Shown: positions 8,241-16,306, counted from the first letter of the stretch. The stretch: 37,256 nucleotides of DNA from JALYOK01 sp031419835 (GCA_031419835.1 JANOLP010000055.1:1-37256); one strand, 5' to 3'. Numbers and translations: made by a program. The notes: generated by a model from the sequence alone, not told the origin.

Positions 8241-8269
8241 ACGAGATTGCTTCGCGTTGCTCGCAATGA
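8241..8269. repeat. Half-copy of the GTCATTGCGAG palindromic repeat
   Basis: CGAGATTGCTTCGCG then TTGCTCGCAATGAC, matching one end of the 95-bp element at 13285-13379 and the scrap at 7-31. It lies 16 bp before the tRNA-Ser 5' half-copy. Confidence 0.65.
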
Positions 8270-8285
8270 CAACGCGATGGAGTTT

Positions 8286-8321
8286 GGAGGTGTGGCAGAG
8301 TGGTCGATTGCACCGGTCTTG
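8286..8321 (+). pseudogene. 5' half of tRNA-Ser, ending inside the anticodon
   Basis: These 36 bases are identical to the first 36 bases of the intact tRNA-Ser at 8411. Identity begins exactly at tRNA base 1 (the sequences before it differ) and stops after the second anticodon base (TG of TGA). No 3' half follows, so it cannot fold as a tRNA. A promoter-like TTGACT (8207-8212), an 18-bp gap and TAGTCA (8231-8236) lie upstream and could drive both this copy and the real tRNA. Confidence 0.9.
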
Positions 8322-8410
8322 GCGGACGCGCAGCTTCCGCTAGCGTAGACTAACCTTTAGGTTAGTCGCAGCTAAAACCGCTACCGATTGCGAATCGAAA
8401 GTAGTAAATC
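8322..8410 (+). other. 89-bp spacer between tRNA-Ser half and intact tRNA-Ser
   Basis: It contains a perfect 8-bp stem GACTAACC-TTTA-GGTTAGTC (8349-8368) and a small CGATT-GCG-AATCG hairpin (8385-8397). I see no coding sequence and no match to the 3' half of the tRNA. It may be all that remains of an inserted element. Confidence 0.5.
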
Positions 8411-8498
8411 GGAGGTGTGGCAGAGTGGTCGATTGCACCGGTCTTGAAAACCGGCAACGGGCAACCGTTCGTGAGTTCGAATCTCACCGCCTCCGCCA
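8411..8498 (+). tRNA. tRNA-Ser (anticodon UGA)
   Basis: An 88-nt class II tRNA. The acceptor stem is GGAGGTG with CGCCTCC, and the CCA end is encoded. The anticodon arm is CCGGT-CTTGAAA-ACCGG with anticodon TGA, so it reads UCA and related serine codons. It has a long variable arm (CAACGGGCAACCGTT) and a T-arm GTGAG-TTCGAAT-CTCAC. The following 204 bp (8499-8702) hold no gene I can recognise. Confidence 0.98.
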
Positions 8499-8702
8499 GT
8501 TAGACCCTTTCCAATTTCCAATCATCTGCACATGTGAACGAGCCCGCAGTTGGAGTTGCTGCGAAGTATGGGGGTCGATTACGCGCAAGGCTATGGCATT
8601 GCACGGCCGCAATTCTTTTTTATGTTTACCGAGCAAAGCCATAAGCGCCGCATCGTGGTGCCGGTAAAGACATAAAGTAATTGGTGAGTTGTAAAATTAA
8701 TG

Positions 8703-9212
8703 TCACGCGATAGCGGTTTGCTCTTCGGAAAGTATCTTCAGAATGCCGCGCAATGCGATCGCCACGGATTGCTGCCGCACTTGGGTTCGATCGCCGCCCA
8801 GTAAATGTGTCACGCTCTGAAGTGCGACGTTACTTCTGGCCCAAGCAAAGCAAACCGTACCTACCGGTTTATCGGCGCTGCCACCATCCGGTCCCGCGAC
8901 GCCGGTAATCGCTACTGCAATCTGCGATCGGCTGAATTTTAAGGCGCCGCTCGCCATTTCGCGGGCGGTTTCTTCGCTGACTGCGCCGTGTCGATTTAAT
9001 GTCGCGCTGGCGACGCCGAGCGTCTCGCGTTTTGCCGCGTTGCTATAGGTGATGAACCCACGATCGAACCACTTAGAACTTCCAGCAATCGCTGTGACCA
9101 CTTCGCCAACCCAGCCGCCCGTGCACGATTCTGCGGTCACCAAGAGGCACTGCGCGCGTTTCAATGCTTGCCCCACTTCGGCAGCGAGTTGCTCCAATTC
9201 TGCATTAACCAT
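8703..9212 (-). CDS. pncC: Nicotinamide-nucleotide amidohydrolase PncC (CinA C-terminal family)
   Basis: A 169-residue cytoplasmic enzyme that hydrolyses NMN to nicotinate mononucleotide in NAD recycling. The stand-alone CinA domain is recognisable from VTAESCTGGWVGEVVT (catalytic serine S29), the segment GSSKWFDRGFITYSNAAK, and ITGVAGPDGGSADKPVGTVCFAW. There is no N-terminal MocF-like domain, so it is the short PncC form. It overlaps the end of pgpA by 8 nt and is the last gene of the long minus-strand run. Confidence 0.95.
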   Translation of the reverse strand: MVNAELEQLAAEVGQALKRAQCLLVTAESCTGGWVGEVVTAIAGSSKWFDRGFITYSNAAKRETLGVASATLNRHGAVSEETAREMASGALKFSRSQIAVAITGVAGPDGGSADKPVGTVCFAWARSNVALQSVTHLLGGDRTQVRQQSVAIALRGILKILSEEQTAIA

Positions 9213-9708
9213 GCATCCACCATTCCAGAATATTTAGTACAGCGATCGAATAAATCGCCGCGATTAAATCATCAAACATTACGCCGAATCCAATCTTTAT
9301 TTTTCGATCCGCTAGCCCGATTGGAAATGGTTTGAGAATATCCATGACCCGAAATAGCGCAAAGGCAAGGGCGTACCACATCCAACCAAATGGCGTGAAC
9401 GTGAGTACCAACAACATCGCCACGACCTCATCCCAGACGATGGCGCCATGATCAACTACACCCAGATTACGGCCCGTGACAGTGCAACACCAAATGCCTC
9501 CCAGAAATAGCGCAACCACAATGGTGAGTTGCTGTACCAACGAGAGCGCGCCGATCAGGCCAAAGAATATCGGATACGCCAACAAGGTTCCCGCAGTGCC
9601 CGGCGCTTTCGGCGCAAGCCCGGTCCCGAATCCTAGCGCAATGAAATGTGCCGGGTGTTGAAATAGGAACGCAACCGAAACGCGACTGGATTTAGCGGAA
9701 GTGGTCAA
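9205..9708 (-). CDS. pgpA: Phosphatidylglycerophosphatase A
   Basis: A 167-residue inner-membrane phosphatase that removes phosphate from phosphatidylglycerophosphate to give phosphatidylglycerol. The PgpA signature GFGTGLAPKAPGTAGTL near residue 27 and VWDEVVAMLL are present, with several hydrophobic helices. The metal-binding acidic residues appear as VWDE and later FDDLIAA. The assigned start is TTG 9708, inside the 3' end of thiL (17-nt overlap). No stronger start lies before the conserved segment, but it is not certain. Confidence 0.94.
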   Translation of the reverse strand: MTTSAKSSRVSVAFLFQHPAHFIALGFGTGLAPKAPGTAGTLLAYPIFFGLIGALSLVQQLTIVVALFLGGIWCCTVTGRNLGVVDHGAIVWDEVVAMLLVLTFTPFGWMWYALAFALFRVMDILKPFPIGLADRKIKIGFGVMFDDLIAAIYSIAVLNILEWWMHG

Positions 9709-10651
9709 AGGATCTGAGATTCACATTAAGTGGCTGGTCGTGTTCGTCGAGAACAACTAACCCGGAACCCACAACGATTTCGCCAATCGGCGTGAGCGGC
9801 AATTGCAATCGTTTTGCAATAGCCTGAATCGATTCTGTCCGCTGGGACGCCACTGTAAAGCACAGCTCGTAGTCGTCACCGCCGGCAAGCAAGGCATGCT
9901 GCCCCAAAGATTGTGCGAGGTAGGTTTTCAATTCCGGATTACATGGGATTTTGTCGATACGAATTTCTGCTGCAACGTTGGAGCGTTGCAGTATGTGGCC
10001 AAGATCACCGATCAAGCCGTCAGAGACGTCAATCGCACTATGTGCGATGCCCTGGAGAGCCAATCCCAGAGCCACTCTTGGCGAAGGGTCATAGAGTCTT
10101 TTGGCGCAAAAATTAAATGTTTCCGATGGCAAAGAAACGTCGCCCTGTAGATGTGCCAACGCCACTGCGGCACTACCCAATTCACCGGAAATCCAAACGA
10201 TATCGCCGACCTTTGCGCCATCGCGCCGCAGTGCCACGTCGCTGCTCGTTTCGCCTAAAATTTGGACGCAAATGTTAAGGGGGCCGCGAGTCGTGTCGCC
10301 GCCAACGAGCTCGACGCCAAATTCATCAGCCATTGCGAAGAACCCGCGAGCAAAGGCTTCAAGCCAATCGTTATTCACTTCCGGTAACGCAAGTGCTAAC
10401 GTCGCCCAGCGCGGCGTTGCGCCCATTGCCGCCATATCCGAGAGATTAACTGCTAAGGATTTGCGGCCCAAAAAATAAGGATCAGCGTCGGGGAAAAAGT
10501 GTCGACCCGACACTAACATGTCGGTCGACACGGCAAGCTCTTTGCCCGAGGTAACCGGCAAGAGTGCAGCGTCGTCGCCGATGCCAAGCGTTGCGTTTAC
10601 AGCATTGCGGGTAAAGTAGCGGCGAATAAGGTCAAATTCCCCGAGGGGCAT
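9692..10651 (-). CDS. thiL: Thiamine-monophosphate kinase
   Basis: A 319-residue cytoplasmic kinase making thiamine diphosphate from thiamine monophosphate and ATP. Family motifs are GEFDLIRRYF at the N-terminus, GIGDDAALLP, STDMLVSGRHFFPDADPYFLGRKSLAVNLSDMAAMGA, and AIDVSDGLIGDLGHI with LAGGDDYELCF later. The N-terminal aspartates for Mg and ATP are intact. It supplies ThDP, the cofactor of the enzymes encoded at 217 and 16307. It lies 9 bp after nusB and overlaps pgpA. Confidence 0.96.
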   Translation of the reverse strand: MPLGEFDLIRRYFTRNAVNATLGIGDDAALLPVTSGKELAVSTDMLVSGRHFFPDADPYFLGRKSLAVNLSDMAAMGATPRWATLALALPEVNNDWLEAFARGFFAMADEFGVELVGGDTTRGPLNICVQILGETSSDVALRRDGAKVGDIVWISGELGSAAVALAHLQGDVSLPSETFNFCAKRLYDPSPRVALGLALQGIAHSAIDVSDGLIGDLGHILQRSNVAAEIRIDKIPCNPELKTYLAQSLGQHALLAGGDDYELCFTVASQRTESIQAIAKRLQLPLTPIGEIVVGSGLVVLDEHDQPLNVNLRSFDHFR

Positions 10652-10660
10652 GGCGAGCGA

Positions 10661-11086
10661 CTATCGGGCGTTGATCTCGACGCTGCGAACACTAGCAGCG
10701 AATTTGTCGAGTACGCCATTGACGTATTTGTGGCCATCGGTACCGCCAAAACTCTTTGCTAATTCCACCGCCTCATTAATCACCACGCGGTAAGGGATGT
10801 CGATCTGGTGGATGAGTTCGTAGCTTGCAAGCAGCAATATACCGCGCTCGACTGGGCTGAGCTCGGCAAATTTTCTATCGATACAGGGCGTGAGCGCCAT
10901 TTGCAAGTTCGCGGATTCCTTTACGGTCCCGCGAAATAGCAAACCAAAATAACTTTGGTCGGCCTTTGCATAGTCTTTGCCGTCAATGAATTGTTGCTCG
11001 ATAAATGTTACCGCTTGGCCGGATAATTGCCATTGGTATAGGGCCTGCAAGGTCAATTCGCGTGCACGACGGCGGGCCGATTTCAT
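10661..11086 (-). CDS. nusB: Transcription antitermination factor NusB
   Basis: A 141-residue all-helical RNA-binding protein that with NusE (S10) binds boxA in rRNA leaders. The N-terminal arginine-rich segment KSARRRARELTLQALYQWQLSG and the C-terminal PYRVVINEAVELAKSFGGTDGHKYVNGVLDKFA are diagnostic. Its ATG overlaps the ribH stop as ATGA, indicating translational coupling. The ribH-nusB pairing is widely conserved. Confidence 0.97.
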   Translation of the reverse strand: MKSARRRARELTLQALYQWQLSGQAVTFIEQQFIDGKDYAKADQSYFGLLFRGTVKESANLQMALTPCIDRKFAELSPVERGILLLASYELIHQIDIPYRVVINEAVELAKSFGGTDGHKYVNGVLDKFAASVRSVEINAR

Positions 11087-11535
11087 TGAATTTGTTTCAA
11101 CAAATTAGCCATCTCGACCGCCGCCTTGGCGCAGTCGGCGCCTTTTTCGGCGATGCGAGCCAGCGCTTGCTCGTCGGTATCGGTCGTAAGAATTCCATTC
11201 GCGATTGGAATTCCCGTGTCGAGTTGCACTTGAGTGATACCGGCCGCTGATTCATTGGAAACGATTTCGAAGTGATAGGTTTCCCCGCGAATGACCGCAC
11301 CGAGTGCAACAAGCGCGTCGAATTTTCCGCTCTGCGCCATGCGCTGCAGCGTCAAAGGGATTTCAAGGGCACCGGGTACCGTCGCAATGGTGACGTCCGC
11401 ATCCGCCACGCCGATAGTTTTCAGGGTAGCGCAACAGGCATTGAGTAAACCGCTGCCGACAGCCGCGTTGAAGCGGCCTTGTACAATTCCCACGCGCAGT
11501 CCGCGTCCATCCATATTCGTTTGTAGTTGTTTCAT
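11083..11535 (-). CDS. ribH: 6,7-dimethyl-8-ribityllumazine synthase
   Basis: A 150-residue enzyme that condenses 5-amino-6-ribitylaminouracil with 3,4-dihydroxy-2-butanone 4-phosphate, the penultimate riboflavin step. Motifs seen are GIVQGRFNAAVGSGLL, VPGALEIPLTLQRMA, ALGAVIRGETYHFEIVSNES and GIPIANGILTTDTDEQA. The length is normal. Stop/start overlaps (ATGA) join it to ribBA upstream and nusB downstream. Confidence 0.97.
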   Translation of the reverse strand: MKQLQTNMDGRGLRVGIVQGRFNAAVGSGLLNACCATLKTIGVADADVTIATVPGALEIPLTLQRMAQSGKFDALVALGAVIRGETYHFEIVSNESAAGITQVQLDTGIPIANGILTTDTDEQALARIAEKGADCAKAAVEMANLLKQIQ

Positions 11536-12632
11536 TCGTTGTCAGGGCTATCGTAGCCGGTAATTTCTAATCCAAAGGCTGTCATGCTGGGCATTTTTTT
11601 CGGCCGCGCCATCAAGCGCATTTTGCCGACATTAAGTTCGCGCAGGATCTGGGCGCCGATGCCATAGCTGCGCGGATCCCAGCGCTCCGATGGCTTGCGT
11701 GCGCGTGCATCGGGTTTAATCCGGTTAAGCAAATCGGGGCCAGATTCCGGCCGGTGTAACATGACGATCACACCACGCTCGGCGGCGGCAATGCGATTGA
11801 GTGCTTCGGTCAACGCGAATGAATGTTGGTTCGCGTTCATATCGAGAAAATCAAATACAGACACGGGTTCATGCACCCGTACCAAGGTTTCCGCGTCGCG
11901 CGAAATGTCGCCGCGCACGAGCGCTAGGTGGGTATGATTTACGGTTGTATCGACAAACACGACTAAACGAAACGCGCCATAGGGTGTCGTGATGTTCTGA
12001 TCAGCCACTTTGCTGACGACGGTTTCGTTGTGGCTGCGATACTGTATCAGGTCCGAAATGGTTCCGAGTTTAATACTGTGCTTCTCGGCGAACTCAATCA
12101 GGTCTGGCAACCGCGCCATCTCGCCGTCGTCTTTTAAAATTTCGCAAATGACCGAGGCAGGCTCAAGTCCCGCGAGTTGCGCAAGATCGCATCCGGCCTC
12201 GGTGTGACCGGCGCGAACTAACACGCCACCCTTTTGTGCCTTCAGAGGAAAGATGTGGCCGGGCTGGACGAGGTCCTCGGGCTTGGCGTGCTTTGCAACG
12301 GCAGCCTGGATCGTGCGCGCGCGATCCGACGTGGATATGCCGGTAGTGACGCCGCTCGCCGCCTCGATCGACAATGTGAAATTGGTACCAAGTGGCGAGC
12401 GATTTTCCGACACCATCAACGGTAAATTGAGTTGTTTGCAGCGCGCTTCGGTCAACGTCAAGCAAATCAATCCACGACCGTGTTTCGCCATGAAGTTAAT
12501 CGATTCCGCCGTGGCGCATTCCGCGGCGATGACCAGATCCCCCTCATTTTCGCGATCTTCTTCGTCGACTAAAATGACCATGCGCCCGGCGCGAATGTCG
12601 GCGATGATTTCGCTAGTGGTATTCAGTTGCAT
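11532..12632 (-). CDS. ribBA: DHBP synthase with degenerate GTP cyclohydrolase II-like domain
   Basis: A 366-residue protein. Residues 1-200 are 3,4-dihydroxy-2-butanone-4-phosphate synthase, with DEEDRENEGDLVIAAE and RAGHTEAGCDLAQLAGL intact. The remaining part, from about residue 208 (ITTPYGAFRLVVF), follows the GTP cyclohydrolase II fold, but the zinc-binding cysteine cluster (LRCDCG in active enzymes) is replaced by a stretch with no cysteines (SVFDFLDMNANQHSF). It therefore should make DHBP but not open GTP; a separate ribA would be needed elsewhere. Such inactive fusions are known in beta- and gammaproteobacteria. It overlaps ribH by 4 nt. Confidence 0.93.
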   Translation of the reverse strand: MQLNTTSEIIADIRAGRMVILVDEEDRENEGDLVIAAECATAESINFMAKHGRGLICLTLTEARCKQLNLPLMVSENRSPLGTNFTLSIEAASGVTTGISTSDRARTIQAAVAKHAKPEDLVQPGHIFPLKAQKGGVLVRAGHTEAGCDLAQLAGLEPASVICEILKDDGEMARLPDLIEFAEKHSIKLGTISDLIQYRSHNETVVSKVADQNITTPYGAFRLVVFVDTTVNHTHLALVRGDISRDAETLVRVHEPVSVFDFLDMNANQHSFALTEALNRIAAAERGVIVMLHRPESGPDLLNRIKPDARARKPSERWDPRSYGIGAQILRELNVGKMRLMARPKKMPSMTAFGLEITGYDSPDNE

Positions 12633-12649
12633 GACGCGATTCTACCAGT

Positions 12650-13243
12650 TCAGCTTGCGAACTTCGCGAGCTGCGCGAGATAACGCGCGATTTGATCGAC
12701 CTCGATATTGACACGAATACCTGGCGCCAGCCGCTTAAACGATGTTGCCGCGAACGTGTGGGGAATAATGTTGATGCTGAAAACCTGCTGCGCGATGCTA
12801 TTCACCGTCAAGCTTACGCCATTGATGGTAATGGAACCCTTCGAAGCGACGAACTTCTCGAGATCGCCGGGCAACCGTATGCGTAGGTCCCAACTTTCGC
12901 CAACCGGCGTAAAGCTAACCACGTCGCCGACACCGTCAATGTGGCCACTAACTAAATGCCCGCCGAGGCGATCCGAGAGCCTTAGCGCTTTTTCTAAATT
13001 AATTTCCGCGCCGACTCGATCGAGTCCGGCGGTGCAGCGCAAACTTTCTTGCGAAATGTCCACCGCAAATGAATTTGTAGTTTTGGCAACCACGGTCAAA
13101 CAGGCGCCGCTGCAAGCGATGCTGTCGCCAATGGCGATATCCTCCAGCGCAAAGCCATCGCAAGCAATGGTCGCCCGCACGCCTTTTTCCTGTTGTCGGA
13201 TGCCGCTGATTTGGCCTAGGCCTGTGATGATTCCGGTGAACAT
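12650..13243 (-). CDS. ribE: Riboflavin synthase, alpha subunit
   Basis: A 197-residue enzyme that dismutates two 6,7-dimethyl-8-ribityllumazine molecules into riboflavin. It has two lumazine-binding repeats; the N-terminus MFTGIITGLG and the motifs ACSGACLTVV, RLGGHLVSGHIDGVG and ITINGVSLTVN are all present. ATG 13243 gives the canonical N-terminus; the frame continues 5 codons upstream from a GTG, which I reject. No strong Shine-Dalgarno is visible. It is separated from ribD by a palindromic repeat, so it may depend on readthrough or a promoter in the repeat. Confidence 0.96.
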   Translation of the reverse strand: MFTGIITGLGQISGIRQQEKGVRATIACDGFALEDIAIGDSIACSGACLTVVAKTTNSFAVDISQESLRCTAGLDRVGAEINLEKALRLSDRLGGHLVSGHIDGVGDVVSFTPVGESWDLRIRLPGDLEKFVASKGSITINGVSLTVNSIAQQVFSINIIPHTFAATSFKRLAPGIRVNIEVDQIARYLAQLAKFAS

Positions 13244-13284
13244 ATTATTTCGGCACACTAAAAATTGCGATCAAATCAATTTAT

Positions 13285-13379
13285 GTCATTGCGAGGAGCG
13301 TCTTTTGCGACGAAGCAATCTCGTATTTTCAATGCCGCAAAAAGCGAGATTGCTTCGTCGCTTTGCTCCTCGCAATGAC
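13285..13379. repeat. GTCATTGCGAGGAGC palindromic repeat, full copy
   Basis: A 95-bp inverted repeat with ends GTCATTGCGAGGAGC and GCTCCTCGCAATGAC and inner arms GAAGCAATCTCG and CGAGATTGCTTC. It lies between ribD and ribE, where it could form a strong RNA hairpin in the operon transcript. Shorter pieces occur at 7-31 and 8241-8269. Repeats of this general kind are common in proteobacteria. Confidence 0.85.
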
Positions 13380-13394
13380 GGGCTGTGAATAAAT

Positions 13395-14486
13395 TCATCG
13401 GTTCGTTGACCGCGCGGTGATACGGATATCGTTTCCGATTTGGCGTATGTCTACGATCGTCAGCGACCTGCACTCGGACAACGCAGTCAATTCCGGCATG
13501 CCAAACATTCCCCGCGCCTGATCACCTATCAAATGCGGTGCCAGGTAGATGACGAACTCGTCGATCAAATCGGCCTGCAACAATGAGCCGTTTAGTTTTG
13601 TTCCCGCTTCGATCAGCACTTCGTTCATTTCACGTTTACCCAGCTCTTGCACCATTGCCGAGAGGTCGACCTTGCCGCGATCGTCGGGCAATTGGATCAC
13701 GGTCGCATTTTTATCGACGAGTGCGGCACGCTTTTCCTTATCGCCAGACGCACAAAAAATAAGCACTTCCGACCCGTCAAAGATTTTCGCATTGAGTGGT
13801 ACGTCCAAGCGGCTGTCAACTAAAATCTTTTTCGGCTGCCGTGCCGTCTCAATCGCACGCACGGTGAGTTGCGGATCGTCATCTTTGACGGTTCCGATCC
13901 CGGTCAACACGCCGCATGATCGCGCGCGCCACAGGTGGCCGTCGCGCCGCGCCGCTTCTCCCGTGATCCATTGGCTTGCGCCGTTGTTGAGTGCTGTTTT
14001 GCCGTCGAGACTCGCGGCGACTTTCATTCGCAGCCACGGGCGGCCACGGGTCATGCGCGAAAAAAAACCGATGTTGAGTTCCCGGGCTTGCTCCTCGAGC
14101 AAACCAACCGCTGTCTCAAGACCCGCACCAGATAAGGCTTCCAGGCCAGTGCCTGCCACGAGCGGGTTGGGATCTGCCGTTGCAGCCACCACTCGTGTAA
14201 CGCCGCTCTGGATAAGGGCCATCGAGCAGGGCGGTGTGCGGCCGGTATGGTTGCATGGTTCCAACGTCACGTACGCCGTCGCGCCGCGCGCTCGTTCTCC
14301 CGCCGCTTGAAGCGCATGAACTTCGGCGTGGGGTTCGCCCGCGCGCTCATGCCAACCTTCGCCGACAACTACGCCGTTACGCACTATCACGCAGCCTACA
14401 CGCGGATTGGGCGTCGTGGTCCAGAGTCCGCGCTCGGCAAGTCGCAGGGCCTGCGCCATAAAGCGACAATCGTCCGCAGAAAACAC
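13395..14486 (-). CDS. ribD: Bifunctional riboflavin deaminase/reductase RibD
   Basis: A 363-residue fusion. The N-terminal cytidine-deaminase-like domain has zinc ligands H53 (HAEVHAL, with E55), C78 and C87 (PCNHTGRTPPC). The C-terminal reductase domain starts near residue 146 (RPWLRMKVAASLDGKTA) and includes GIGTVKDDDPQLTVR and EVLIEAGTKLNGSLL. It performs the second and third steps of pyrimidine processing in riboflavin synthesis. It starts with GTG overlapping the nrdR stop codon by one base (TAGTG), which suggests coupled translation. Confidence 0.96.
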   Translation of the reverse strand: MFSADDCRFMAQALRLAERGLWTTTPNPRVGCVIVRNGVVVGEGWHERAGEPHAEVHALQAAGERARGATAYVTLEPCNHTGRTPPCSMALIQSGVTRVVAATADPNPLVAGTGLEALSGAGLETAVGLLEEQARELNIGFFSRMTRGRPWLRMKVAASLDGKTALNNGASQWITGEAARRDGHLWRARSCGVLTGIGTVKDDDPQLTVRAIETARQPKKILVDSRLDVPLNAKIFDGSEVLIFCASGDKEKRAALVDKNATVIQLPDDRGKVDLSAMVQELGKREMNEVLIEAGTKLNGSLLQADLIDEFVIYLAPHLIGDQARGMFGMPELTALSECRSLTIVDIRQIGNDIRITARSTNR

Positions 14487-14929
14487 TACAAATCTCGCAT
14501 GACGTCGCGAAAGTCGTCAACATCCTGAAACGAACGATATACCGAGGCGAAGCGAATGTAGGCGACCTTATCCATTTTGCGTAACTCGTCCATCACCATT
14601 TCCCCGATGCGGCGGCCGTCGATTTCCCGTTCGCCGAGCCCGAGAATCTTTTGGCCGATACGTTCCACTGCGGCATCAACCAAGTCGGCGGAAACGGGGC
14701 GTTTGTGCAGCGCGCGCGCGAATCCGGTACGCAATTTTTCAGTCGAGAAATCTTCACGCTTGCCGTTTTGTTTGATCACTTGCGGCATGCGCAACTCGGC
14801 ATTTTCGTAGGTCGTGAAACGCTTGTTGCACGCGCCGCACTTGCGCCGGCGGCGAATGCTGTCGCCCTCTTCATTGAGTCGAGAATCGATGACTTGGGAA
14901 TCCAGCGTGCCGCAGAAGGGGCATTTCAT
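14486..14929 (-). CDS. nrdR: Transcriptional repressor NrdR
   Basis: A 147-residue repressor of ribonucleotide reductase genes. The N-terminal zinc ribbon uses C3, C6, C31 and C34 (CPFC and CGAC), and an ATP-cone domain follows (from about residue 49, PQVIKQNGKREDFSTEKLRTG). It senses ATP/dATP and binds NrdR boxes upstream of nrd operons. The ribD gene begins on its stop codon. No NrdR box is evident near it in this window. Confidence 0.97.
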   Translation of the reverse strand: MKCPFCGTLDSQVIDSRLNEEGDSIRRRRKCGACNKRFTTYENAELRMPQVIKQNGKREDFSTEKLRTGFARALHKRPVSADLVDAAVERIGQKILGLGEREIDGRRIGEMVMDELRKMDKVAYIRFASVYRSFQDVDDFRDVMRDL

Positions 14930-14940
14930 TGGTGGGCGGT

Positions 14941-15032
14941 AGGAGTTAGGGGTGAGGCGTTAGGAGTGAGGAGTGAACGCCAAACAGTCCGCTGCACTTT
15001 CCTTTCCTCACACCTCACGCCTTACTCCTCAC
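14941..15032. repeat. Inverted arrays of a degenerate heptamer (AGGNGTK)
   Basis: Five tandem 7-mers run from 14941 (AGGAGTT, AGGGGTG, AGGCGTT, AGGAGTG, AGGAGTG). Four in reverse orientation run from 15005 (TCCTCAC, ACCTCAC, GCCTTAC, TCCTCAC). The two arrays can pair: 14956-14971 with 15006-15021 matches in 14 of 16 positions. The last unit contains the glyA stop codon. The hairpin would sit between glyA and nrdR in a joint transcript. Confidence 0.8.
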
Positions 15033-16282
15033 GAATTCCGATAAACCGGAAACCGCTTACACAACGCCTTCACCCGTTCCGCGACTTGCTGAATGTGCGC
15101 TTCGTCTTGCGGCGCGTCGAGCGCATCGGCGATCAGATGCGCGACTTGCTCCGCTTCGAGTTCGCGAAAGCCGCGCGTGGTCATGGCCGGTGAGCCGATG
15201 CGGATGCCGCTGGTAACGAACGGTTTTTCCGGATCGTTGGGAATCGCATTTTTATTCACCGTGATATGCGCGCGGCCCAACACCGCTTCAGCTTCTTTGC
15301 CGGTAATGTGTTTGGCGCGCAAATCGACTAGGAACATGTGGCAGTCGGTGCCGCCGGATACGATGCGCAAGCCGCGCGCTTGCAACGTTTTCGCCATCAC
15401 GCGCGCGTTGTCGATCACCTGTTCTTGATAAACGCGAAATTCTTTCGTCATCGCTTCTTTGAACGCAACGGCTTTCGCCGCGATCACGTGCATTAGCGGC
15501 CCGCCTTGAATGCCGGGAAAGATGATCGACTGCATGGCTTTTTCATACTCAGCCTTCGCCATGATTAAACCGCCGCGTGGGCCGCGCAGGGTTTTATGCG
15601 TCGTGCTGGTGACGAAATCGGCAATGCCAATCGGGCTGGGATAAAAGCCAGTGGCGATGAGACCCGCATAATGGGCGATGTCGGCAAAAAGGTACGCGCC
15701 GACGCTATCCGCGATCTGGCGAAAACGTTTCCAATCGATCACACGCGAATAAGCCGAAGCGCCCGTAACGATCATCTTGGGGCGATGTTCGAGCGCGAGT
15801 TTTGCCGCTTGATCGTAATCGATTTCTTCGTTGTCTTCGCGCAAGCCGTAGCTGATGACCTTGTACAAGCGGCCGCTAAAATTCACCGGCGAGCCGTGCG
15901 TGAGGTGGCCACCATGCGCCAGCGACAGACCCATGATGGTATCGCCGGGCTGCAACATCGCCATGTAAACACCGGCATTGGCTTGCGAGCCGGAGTGCGG
16001 TTGAACGTTTGCGTAGTCCGCTTTGAATAACGCTTTAACGCGATCGATCGCGAGCTGTTCCGCCATATCGACATATTCGCAGCCGCCGTAATAACGTTTG
16101 CCCGGATAGCCTTCCGCGTACTTGTTGGTCAGCACCGAACCCTGGGCTTCGAGCACCGCAGGGCTGACGTGGTTTTCCGAGGCGATCAATTCGATATGAT
16201 CTTCTTGGCGTTGACGTTCCTTCTCGATAATCTGCGCGAGTTCGGGATCGGTTACAGCGAGCGTTTGATTTGCACTAAACAT
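15029..16282 (-). CDS. glyA: Serine hydroxymethyltransferase
   Basis: A 417-residue PLP enzyme converting serine and tetrahydrofolate to glycine and 5,10-methylenetetrahydrofolate. Family blocks are IELIASENHVSPAVLEAQGS, NKYAEGYPGKRYYGGCEYVD, and the cofactor lysine K230 in TSTTHKTLRGPRGG. The length is typical. No clear Shine-Dalgarno precedes ATG 16282. It lies 24 bp downstream of the indolepyruvate oxidoreductase gene and may be co-transcribed with it; glyA followed by nrdR is a common proteobacterial order. Confidence 0.97.
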   Translation of the reverse strand: MFSANQTLAVTDPELAQIIEKERQRQEDHIELIASENHVSPAVLEAQGSVLTNKYAEGYPGKRYYGGCEYVDMAEQLAIDRVKALFKADYANVQPHSGSQANAGVYMAMLQPGDTIMGLSLAHGGHLTHGSPVNFSGRLYKVISYGLREDNEEIDYDQAAKLALEHRPKMIVTGASAYSRVIDWKRFRQIADSVGAYLFADIAHYAGLIATGFYPSPIGIADFVTSTTHKTLRGPRGGLIMAKAEYEKAMQSIIFPGIQGGPLMHVIAAKAVAFKEAMTKEFRVYQEQVIDNARVMAKTLQARGLRIVSGGTDCHMFLVDLRAKHITGKEAEAVLGRAHITVNKNAIPNDPEKPFVTSGIRIGSPAMTTRGFRELEAEQVAHLIADALDAPQDEAHIQQVAERVKALCKRFPVYRNS

Positions 16283-16306
16283 GAGTGATGGTTTGAGCCT
16301 AAAAGT

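Noticed and set aside
13259..13394. FMN riboswitch between ribD and ribE
   Set aside because: The gap is a GTCATTGCGAG-type palindrome; none of the conserved RFN-element helices can be recognised, and it lies inside the operon and not before it.
13549..14310. Plus-strand ORF of 253 residues opposite ribD
   Set aside because: Antisense shadow of ribD with low-complexity serine/arginine/proline content.
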